From contig JAFGTK010000167.1 in the NCBI GenBank assembly GCA_016934135.1, positions 1-9,363 on the forward strand: a stretch of 9,363 bases of DNA, written 5' to 3'. The notes under the pieces were generated by a model. The model worked only from the letters and a program-made list of their open reading frames with translations. It was not told the DNA's origin and ran no database searches. Shown here one piece after another: positions 1 through 5,121 of this stretch. The translations under genes were made by a program, and so were the position numbers. The first letter of the stretch is position 1. The number at the start of each line of letters is the position of its first letter. This DNA comes from Deltaproteobacteria bacterium. Its GTDB lineage: Bacteria; Desulfobacterota; Desulfomonilia; UBA1062.

Positions 1-1410
1 AACCACACTGGCTATGCCTGCTCCGGTAATGGTAGCAACAACCTCGGAAACATCCTTGTATGCCTCCGGTATTTCCTCGGCAAGGGTACCGCGCGATGCA
101 GCCATGGCACGGATATTTTTCTGCTTCAGCTCATCGAGGATGGATCTGCCTTTTGAAATCTTTTTTGCCTGGCGCCTTGATAGCAGCCGTCCTGCCCCAT
201 GGCACGCGCTGAAAAAGGTTTCCCGGGAATTGTCGGCCCCTGCGAGAATAAAGGACATCCTGCCCATGTCCCCCGGTACAAGCACGGGCTGACCGGTTGC
301 CCTGAACCTCTCGGGCAGCCTGGGGTCAAAGGGAGGGAAGGCCCTTGTCGCACCTTTACGGTGAATGCACACATCCATTTTCTCACCTTTGAAGGTAATG
401 CTCTCTTTCTTTGCAATATTGTGGCAGCAATCGTACAGAAGACTCATGCCCAGCCGTTCATACCCTTTGCCGAAGATCCCTTCAAAGGTCTGCCGGATCA
501 GGAAGGTGATAAGCTCTCTGTTTACAAAGGCAAAATTAGCCGCAGCAGCCATTGCCCCCCAGTATGACCTGCCCTGGGCGCTTGAAAAGGGTGCACATGC
601 AAGCTGTCTGTCGGGAAGATCGATCCTGTTTTTGACAACGGTGGCCAGCATGGAATGGACATAGTCGTCGCATATCTGATGGCCAAGGCCGCGGGACCCG
701 GTATGGACAAGAACCACTATCTGATCCTGGAACAGGCCGAAGGACCTTGCTGTTTCATGGTCAATGATCGCATCCACCACATCTATTTCAAGAAAATGGT
801 TCCCGGAGCCCAGGGTACCCAGCTGGGGCATGCCTCTTTCGATCGCCCGGGAGGAAACCATATCCGGATCCGCCCCTTCAATGCATCCCCTGTCTTCGTG
901 TGCGTCAAGATCCGCTGCAGGTGCAAACCCTTTCTTTACCGCCCATGACGCACCTTTTACAAGTACCTCATTGAACTCCTTTTTTCCCACCTGAAGGCCC
1001 TTGTTGCTGGACCCAACCCCTGCAGGGATGTTCCGGTAAAGCCCTGCAAGAAGGCGCTCGACAACCGGGGATACTTCATGAACTGAAAGAGAGGTGGTTA
1101 TGCAGCGGATACCGCAATTGATATCATAGCCCACGCCTCCGGGAGATATGATGCCGTCGGCAGTGGAAAATGCAGCTACCCCGCCGATGGGAAACCCGTA
1201 ACCCCAGTGGATATCGGGCATTGCAAGAGAGGGACCGATTATTCCGGGCAGGCAGGCAACATTGGCGACCTGCTCGATGACAGCTTCCTTGCCCAGAGAG
1301 CGTTCTATGTTTGCATTCGCATACACAATACCTGTGGTACGCATGGGCGGGGTTCGAGAGATCTCCAGGCGATAAGGATCGATTCGTCTAATTCTGATTC
1401 CTTCCACCAC
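1..1410 (-). CDS. rtcB: RtcB 3'-phosphate RNA ligase, missing only its C-terminal end at the window edge
   Basis: RtcB joins RNA 2',3'-cyclic-phosphate or 3'-phosphate ends to 5'-OH ends using GTP and Mn2+; in bacteria it is tied to repair of cleaved tRNA and rRNA. The 470 visible residues hold all known active-site residues: the GGVGYDINCG motif with D96 and C99, GSGNHF with H205, HTGSRGLGH with H236, HNIAK with H330, and CHGAGR with H404, the His that takes GMP (same number as in Pyrococcus horikoshii RtcB). HRKGATRAFP is at 350-359. The frame runs off the window in YKDV...GIASVV, which in the family lies close to the C-terminus, so perhaps a dozen residues are missing. The start is GTG at 1410 (a second GTG follows at once), 8 bases after GAGG at 1422-1419. 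It is the last visible gene of the rph operon, 10 bases after archease, its known cofactor. Confidence 0.97.
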   Translation of the reverse strand, partial: MVEGIRIRRIDPYRLEISRTPPMRTTGIVYANANIERSLGKEAVIEQVANVACLPGIIGPSLAMPDIHWGYGFPIGGVAAFSTADGIISPGGVGYDINCGIRCITTSLSVHEVSPVVERLLAGLYRNIPAGVGSSNKGLQVGKKEFNEVLVKGASWAVKKGFAPAADLDAHEDRGCIEGADPDMVSSRAIERGMPQLGTLGSGNHFLEIDVVDAIIDHETARSFGLFQDQIVVLVHTGSRGLGHQICDDYVHSMLATVVKNRIDLPDRQLACAPFSSAQGRSYWGAMAAAANFAFVNRELITFLIRQTFEGIFGKGYERLGMSLLYDCCHNIAKKESITFKGEKMDVCIHRKGATRAFPPFDPRLPERFRATGQPVLVPGDMGRMSFILAGADNSRETFFSACHGAGRLLSRRQAKKISKGRSILDELKQKNIRAMAASRGTLAEEIPEAYKDVSEVVATITGAGIASVV

Positions 1411-1414
1411 GGCT

Positions 1415-1422
1415 CTTACCTC
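1415..1422 (-). promoter_or_regulatory. Ribosome binding site of rtcB
   Basis: On the minus strand GAGGTAAG overlaps the archease stop (TGA at 1423-1421) and lies 8 bases from GAGG to the GTG at 1410. No ATG fits the RtcB N-terminus (conserved pattern around IRIRRIDPYRLEI), so this site decides the GTG start. Confidence 0.7.
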
Positions 1423-1825
1423 AGGTATCAAATATAATGGTCGCCTGAACATGATTGTCAACCTCTTGTATATCGAGGTTGTGGTAGGTAACCGCCTTGA
1501 TCTCCTTCTTGAGTCCGGTCGGGGCATAAATTCCTGCAACCTCGGCCTCCAGACCTGTCTCATGTATACGGACAACCTTGAGGGAAAAAACCCGCAGATC
1601 CTTAACTTCTATGAGATAGAGGAGTTCCTGAAGCCACCTCACCAGCGTATCTGCAAGGTCGAGCCCTTCAATGGTTATGTCCTGGTGTTTCAAACCTTTA
1701 TCAGGGCACTTTGCACCCAGGATATCTATGAGGGCATAGGCCGCCTCTTCAAAAAGGCCTTTTACGTCAACAGTTACGATGTGTATTCCGATATCAGCCG
1801 TATGATCGATAAAACGGTATGTCAC
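1421..1825 (-). CDS. Archease, RtcB activating cofactor
   Basis: Archease speeds guanylylation of RtcB and allows multiple turnovers; it is a small acidic metal-binding protein usually coded next to rtcB. The 134-residue protein has the normal family length. It begins with the signature FIDHTADIGI (D7, H8, D11) and ends with the signature KAVTYHNLDI followed by a terminal IIFDT (D133); the N-terminal and C-terminal acidic residues form the family's metal site. The start is a GTG at 1825, not ATG, with GAGGG at 1837-1833 seven bases upstream. It sits 10 bases after rdgB and 10 bases before rtcB, so it is surely cotranscribed with both. The family and the pairing with rtcB are clear. Confidence 0.96.
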   Translation of the reverse strand: MTYRFIDHTADIGIHIVTVDVKGLFEEAAYALIDILGAKCPDKGLKHQDITIEGLDLADTLVRWLQELLYLIEVKDLRVFSLKVVRIHETGLEAEVAGIYAPTGLKKEIKAVTYHNLDIQEVDNHVQATIIFDT

Positions 1826-1832
1826 GGGATTA

Positions 1833-1837
1833 CCCTC
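1833..1837 (-). promoter_or_regulatory. Ribosome binding site of archease
   Basis: GAGGG on the minus strand overlaps the rdgB stop codon (TGA at 1838-1836) and is 7 bases from the GTG start. Termination of rdgB on top of the site suggests that translation of the two genes is linked. Confidence 0.65.
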
Positions 1838-2435
1838 AAAAAAATCGGATTCGACCTGACTCCTTGAGCCTGCTTTTCAATTCGACGAGCGCCTTTTTCC
1901 TGTGGCTGCGATCGTTCTTTTCCTCAGGCGAGAGCTGTGCAAATGACCTTCCCGAGGCCGGATCGAGGAACACCGGGTCGTATCCGAAACCTGAATCACC
2001 TGCGGGTTTATCCAGTATCTGCCCGACGTACTCCCCCTGAGCCAGAACAACTTCTCCATCCGGGAAGGCCAGGGCAACAACACAGATAAACCGGGCACTC
2101 CGGTCTTTGACCCCTTTGAGAGAATCGAGCAGAAGCGTATAGTTTTCCTCGTCTGTCGCATTCTCCCCTGCAAACCGGGCAGACCTGACACCTGGACGCC
2201 CCTTAAGGACATCGACGCTGAGGCCTGAATCGTCTGCCAGACAAGGATATCCCGAGGCTTTACACCATGCACGGGCCTTGATTAATGCGTTTTCTGCAAA
2301 GCTTTGTCCGTTTTCTTCGACATCGAGTACGATATTGATATCCCTCGGGGTAAGGATGGATAACCCCGGCACATCAAGGATTCTTGTGATTTCCCGTATT
2401 TTCCCCGGGTTTGTTGTTGCAACGAGTATGATCAT
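1836..2435 (-). CDS. rdgB: RdgB/HAM1-family XTP/dITP pyrophosphatase
   Basis: Hydrolyses non-canonical purine triphosphates (ITP, dITP, XTP) to the monophosphate plus pyrophosphate, keeping hypoxanthine and xanthine out of DNA and RNA. At 199 residues it is full length for the family. Motifs in order: TTNPGK (7-12) for the triphosphate, ENALIKA (48-54), ADDSGL (67-72) with D69 in the place of the E. coli catalytic Asp, GRPGVRSARFAG (79-90), GFGYDPVF (149-156) for the base pocket, and SHRKKA (177-182). The ATG start at 2435 overlaps the rph stop as ATGA, so translation is probably coupled to rph; adjacent rph and rdgB are common in bacteria. The gene ends with seven T in a row just before its TGA, which allows a possible slippage fusion to archease (see findings). 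Confidence 0.97.
   Translation of the reverse strand: MIILVATTNPGKIREITRILDVPGLSILTPRDINIVLDVEENGQSFAENALIKARAWCKASGYPCLADDSGLSVDVLKGRPGVRSARFAGENATDEENYTLLLDSLKGVKDRSARFICVVALAFPDGEVVLAQGEYVGQILDKPAGDSGFGYDPVFLDPASGRSFAQLSPEEKNDRSHRKKALVELKSRLKESGRIRFF
2432..2435 (-). promoter_or_regulatory. ATGA stop/start overlap of rph and rdgB
   Basis: The rdgB ATG and the rph TGA share bases on the minus strand. Such overlaps normally mean translational coupling, giving linked synthesis of the two enzymes. No separate promoter is apparent between them. Confidence 0.75.
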
Positions 2436-3208
2436 CTCATATTCAGTGAACGGTTCTGTATCTCCATAAGCTGCCCTATTCCTATCTGGGCAAGATTTAC
2501 CAGAGAGATCATCTGATCTTTGGAAAAAGACTCTCCTTCTGCGGTCCCCTGTACCTCAATGATACTTCCGGAGCCCGTCATAACCACATTCATGTCCACA
2601 TCCGCACGGGAGTCTTCCTCATAGTTCAGGTCCAGAAGGAGCTGGTCCTCGATGATACCCACGGATATTGCTGCCACCTGCTCTTTGATGGGATCTTTGG
2701 CAATGATCTGCTGCCTGAGAAGATTATTCACCGCTTCCCTTAATGCCACGTATGCACCGGTAATGGAAGCTGTCCTGGTGCCGCCGTCTGCCTGCAGGAC
2801 ATCGCAGTCAAGCCATATGGTCCTCTCGCCCACCTCTTCCAGACTCACTGCGGCGCGCAATGATCTGCCGATAAGCCTCTGGATCTCGTGCGTCCTGCCC
2901 TGCTGCCTTCCGCGGGAAGACTCGCGCATCGATCTGGTATTGGTGGAAGAAGGAAGCATTCCGTATTCAGCTGTAATCCATCCGGTTCCGCTGTTTTTCA
3001 GGTGTGGAGGCACCTTGTTTTCCATGTTCGCAGCGCAGAGCACTTTCGTATCCCCTATCTCGATAAGGCATGAGCCGAGCGCGTGTTTGCAGTATCCCCG
3101 TGTGATCCTTACATCTCTTATCTGATCGGTTTTTCTCTGATCGAAACGTCTTATTACCTTGGGTTTTGAAATACCTTTATTTTTCAATAATTCTTCTATG
3201 GAAGCCAT
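2432..3208 (-). CDS. rph: Ribonuclease PH (phosphate-dependent 3'-5' exoribonuclease)
   Basis: RNase PH trims the 3' end of tRNA precursors and other RNAs by phosphorolysis, acting as a hexameric ring. The 258-residue protein shows the family signatures in order: GTGWITAEYGMLP (74-86), SRGRQQGRTHEIQRLIGRSLRA (98-119), the phosphate-binding GGTRTA (142-147), the acidic LDLNYEEDSRADVDMN stretch (192-207) and EVQGTAEG (218-225). It has about 20 residues (MASIEELLKNKG and following) before the usual start of the domain. The frame stays open upstream to a start at 3268, but that would lie inside the -35 box, so ATG 3208 is preferred; GGGG seven bases upstream can serve as a ribosome binding site. 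It is the first gene of the four-gene operon and shares ATGA with rdgB. Confidence 0.96.
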   Translation of the reverse strand: MASIEELLKNKGISKPKVIRRFDQRKTDQIRDVRITRGYCKHALGSCLIEIGDTKVLCAANMENKVPPHLKNSGTGWITAEYGMLPSSTNTRSMRESSRGRQQGRTHEIQRLIGRSLRAAVSLEEVGERTIWLDCDVLQADGGTRTASITGAYVALREAVNNLLRQQIIAKDPIKEQVAAISVGIIEDQLLLDLNYEEDSRADVDMNVVMTGSGSIIEVQGTAEGESFSKDQMISLVNLAQIGIGQLMEIQNRSLNMR

Positions 3209-3239
3209 GGAAATACCCCGTATAATTTTGATTCCGGCA

Positions 3240-3268
3240 ATACTACGGGGAGATAAAACTAAAGTCAA
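3240..3268 (-). promoter_or_regulatory. Sigma-70-type promoter of the rph-rdgB-archease-rtcB operon
   Basis: On the minus strand the -35 box TTGACT (3268-3263, 5 of 6 to consensus) is followed after exactly 17 bases by the -10 box TAGTAT (3245-3240, 4 of 6). Transcription would begin near 3233, giving a leader of about 25 bases before the rph ATG at 3208. No operator is evident next to it. The position excludes the longer rph reading frame. Confidence 0.65.
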
Positions 3269-3360
3269 CTCATTAAGGAATTATACAGTACCGATCAAAA
3301 GCCCCCAAAAAATGAAGTTCCCCGCAATAAGCTATTTATTCCTCCCCCCTCACCTGTGTC

Positions 3361-3375
3361 CTCTCCCCGGGAGAG
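3361..3375. repeat. Small palindrome, possible REP-like element
   Basis: CTCTCCCCGGGAGAG is a near-perfect palindrome with one extra C; as RNA it gives a 5-bp stem with a 5-base loop. The preceding C-rich stretch with CCCTCACC resembles common bacterial intergenic repeats of the CCCTCACCC...CTCTCCC type. Only one copy is visible here, so membership of a genome-wide repeat is inference. Confidence 0.35.
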
Positions 3376-3389
3376 TGGAGATAATGTAT

Positions 3390-3410
3390 CCCCTCAGCTT
3401 TTCTGAGGGG
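3390..3410. repeat. Perfect 8-bp stem-loop in the divergent spacer
   Basis: CCCCTCAG and CTGAGGGG pair perfectly around the 5-base loop CTTTT. Neither strand has a T tract just after it, so it is not a standard intrinsic terminator. It lies about 180 bases upstream of the GT-C-like gene and 180 bases upstream of rph, so it could be a protein-binding site or an RNA structure. Similar GAGGGG sequences recur at 3442-3450 and 3483-3490. Confidence 0.6.
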
Positions 3411-3514
3411 GATCTTCTGATTGAAGACAGCCTTGAATATTGAGGGGTATGAAAAATCCCCGGACTGTGGCATGATGCACGCGAGGGGATAATTCATCGC
3501 GGATTATTAGACGC

Positions 3515-3534
3515 TTGACACATTTTCATATACT
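3515..3534 (+). promoter_or_regulatory. Candidate promoter hexamers for the GT-C-like gene
   Basis: A perfect -35 hexamer TTGACA is at 3515-3520 and a good -10 hexamer TATACT is at 3529-3534, but they are only 8 bases apart and cannot work together. Either TTGACA acts with a poor -10 near 3538-3544 (GTAAAC/TAAACC), or TATACT acts with a poor -35 (ATTAGA, 3506-3511). Both place the transcript start about 20-30 bases before GTG 3572. The region is probably a promoter; the exact boxes are uncertain. Confidence 0.4.
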
Positions 3535-3557
3535 CAGGTAAACCCTCATATTGATTC

Positions 3558-3562
3558 GGAGG
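3558..3562 (+). promoter_or_regulatory. Ribosome binding site that sets GTG 3572 as the start
   Basis: GGAGG lies 9 bases before GTG 3572. The alternative upstream TTG at 3551 would place this site inside the coding sequence, and TTG has no such site of its own. Confidence 0.7.
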
Positions 3563-3571
3563 TTAAAAGAG

Positions 3572-5110
3572 GTGAGATCCATTCAATCCATTGTGCTTCT
3601 CATAGGCGTCATCCTGTGCGGCCTCATCCTTTTATGCCCTCTCGCGATCGAACCTGTACCCTGGAGAAGTGAGATATGGCTTTATCAGGCCATTGTGGAC
3701 ATGCACAAAGGCATGCATCTCATACCGTCACTCAACGGACTTCCTGTCATCGGCCAGAACCCTGTAAACATTATCCTGCTGTCTCTGTCCGGGCTGACAG
3801 ACATCTTTTCTCTTCGTATTGTCAGCATCCTTCTGGGGTGTATTGTGGTTTCCGTGGTGTTCGTCATGTCATCTTCCCTGTGGGACATGAAGTCTGCGTT
3901 TCTGTCGAGCCTGCTTACCCTGACGAGCCTCGGATTCATTCTGACCCACAGCACCCTCAATACCTGGTTCATTCCCAGCAGTCTGATTATAATCGCCTTT
4001 GCCTTGTTATCCCTGGCTTATATAAAAGAATCGAGTACATGGTGGTATATCCCGGCATATATTTTTGCAGGCATTTCGACCATTACAGGCGGATGGTCTT
4101 ACCTGGCCTTTTTTGCATTCAGCACAATCTTCCTGATCCTGCTCGATCTTTCCCCGAAGAGGTTCCTCAGAATACGGGCCATAACCGGAATCGTCATCAT
4201 AGCGCTTATCCTGATCTCGGTGTATCTCACCTACAGAATAATTGCAGGGCACGCCCTTGCGTCTTCCCTGTTTCCCGACTTCGAGAACACAGGTATGTTT
4301 TCGCGTCTCTGGGTGCTCGTAAAGTACTCGCTTCCCTGGTTTATCCTGGTCATACCGGCATGGATACATGCAGAAACTACCGGAGACCAGGGGGTATGGA
4401 GAACCCTTCTCCCTGCAAAGATCGCCTTTGTCATGGGAGCGGCAATTCTGCTGTTTTCCCCTGATTATCATGAAGGGTATGCAACAATCGGCATCCCATT
4501 TTTATGCATGCTGACAGGCTACTGGATGGCGCATGGTTTCATACTTCCTGAAAAACTGGAACCGGCACGGAACATATTTCTTCTTCTCACAGGAGTGGTC
4601 CTCCTGGGGTCTGCCATAGCGGCAGTATCCATCAATCCCCTCAAAACCTTCTCGATAACCGTACCCGAGGCAATACCCATTGTCTTTTTCATCATAGCAG
4701 GCCTGTTTATGCTCTACCTGGTGAAAAAACGCTTCACATCGGCAATAATAACCCTGTGCATAGGCTCTGTTTTTGTGCTGGTGTGGTCCATGGCCCTAGT
4801 GCAGCTGCCTGGCAGGACAGAAGAGCCTTTAGCCGCTGTAAAGGAAATGACCACATATTCGCCGCTTCTGGTATACCGGGATGATCTAATGATGAGAGGA
4901 TATGTCGAGCATGCAGGGATACGGCCTATTGTCGTGGGCAGGGAGGTCGTTCCCATAGGAGAAAGCGCATACCTTGCCGCAACAACGGACGACCTCGATG
5001 ATCTCATGGAAAGGCTCAGCTCTAAAATGCATACAGACCTGATCACATCATACAAAGACGGCGAGACCTTTGCCCTTATCAGGCTCTCTATGCCCGAGTC
5101 AGTGCAGTAA
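3572..5110 (+). CDS. Polytopic membrane protein of the ArnT/PMT-type GT-C glycosyltransferase fold, diverged catalytic loop
   Basis: The 512-residue protein has a first membrane segment near residues 4-24, then roughly ten more hydrophobic segments up to about 425, and a soluble C-terminal part (about 428-512). Its first outer loop, with SE (33-34) and then LNGLP (54-58), matches the family pattern DE...LNG.P...KPP of ArnT and related lipid-linked sugar transferases. However, the catalytic Asp position is Ser and KPP reads QNP (62-64). The fold assignment is inferred from this loop and the layout. It may transfer an isoprenoid-linked sugar with altered residues or have lost catalysis. GTG 3572 is chosen for its GGAGG site. 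It stands alone on its strand and ends 11 bases from the convergent TPR gene. Substrate unknown. Confidence 0.7.
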   Translation: MRSIQSIVLLIGVILCGLILLCPLAIEPVPWRSEIWLYQAIVDMHKGMHLIPSLNGLPVIGQNPVNIILLSLSGLTDIFSLRIVSILLGCIVVSVVFVMSSSLWDMKSAFLSSLLTLTSLGFILTHSTLNTWFIPSSLIIIAFALLSLAYIKESSTWWYIPAYIFAGISTITGGWSYLAFFAFSTIFLILLDLSPKRFLRIRAITGIVIIALILISVYLTYRIIAGHALASSLFPDFENTGMFSRLWVLVKYSLPWFILVIPAWIHAETTGDQGVWRTLLPAKIAFVMGAAILLFSPDYHEGYATIGIPFLCMLTGYWMAHGFILPEKLEPARNIFLLLTGVVLLGSAIAAVSINPLKTFSITVPEAIPIVFFIIAGLFMLYLVKKRFTSAIITLCIGSVFVLVWSMALVQLPGRTEEPLAAVKEMTTYSPLLVYRDDLMMRGYVEHAGIRPIVVGREVVPIGESAYLAATTDDLDDLMERLSSKMHTDLITSYKDGETFALIRLSMPESVQ

Positions 5111-5121
5111 CCGGAAAACCC

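Larger units (their letters stand above)
3209..3571. other. Divergent intergenic spacer between rph and the GT-C-like gene
   Basis: This 363-base gap separates two divergent genes. Next to rph it holds the operon promoter. The centre has an imperfect palindrome (CTCTC/GAGAG, 3361-3375) and a perfect 8-bp stem-loop (3390-3410), followed by repeated GAGGGG motifs. Next to the plus-strand gene it has promoter-like hexamers (3515-3534) and a strong ribosome binding site (3558-3562). A plus-strand frame of 94 codons here (3159-3443) starts inside rph and has no protein character. I see no RNA gene that I can name. Confidence 0.7.

Noticed and set aside
199..567. Plus-strand frame of 122 codons opposite rtcB
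   Set aside because: It lies wholly antisense to a fully conserved RtcB coding region and shows no family pattern.
1451..1867. Plus-strand frame of 138 codons opposite archease
   Set aside because: Antisense to archease, whose motifs are all intact; open only by chance.
3390..3410. Stem-loop as an intrinsic terminator
   Set aside because: Neither strand has a T tract after the stem, and it sits between divergent genes where no transcript needs to end.
3159..3443. Plus-strand frame of 94 codons in the rph upstream region
   Set aside because: It starts inside rph, crosses the promoter, palindrome and stem-loop, and has no ribosome binding site or protein-like pattern.
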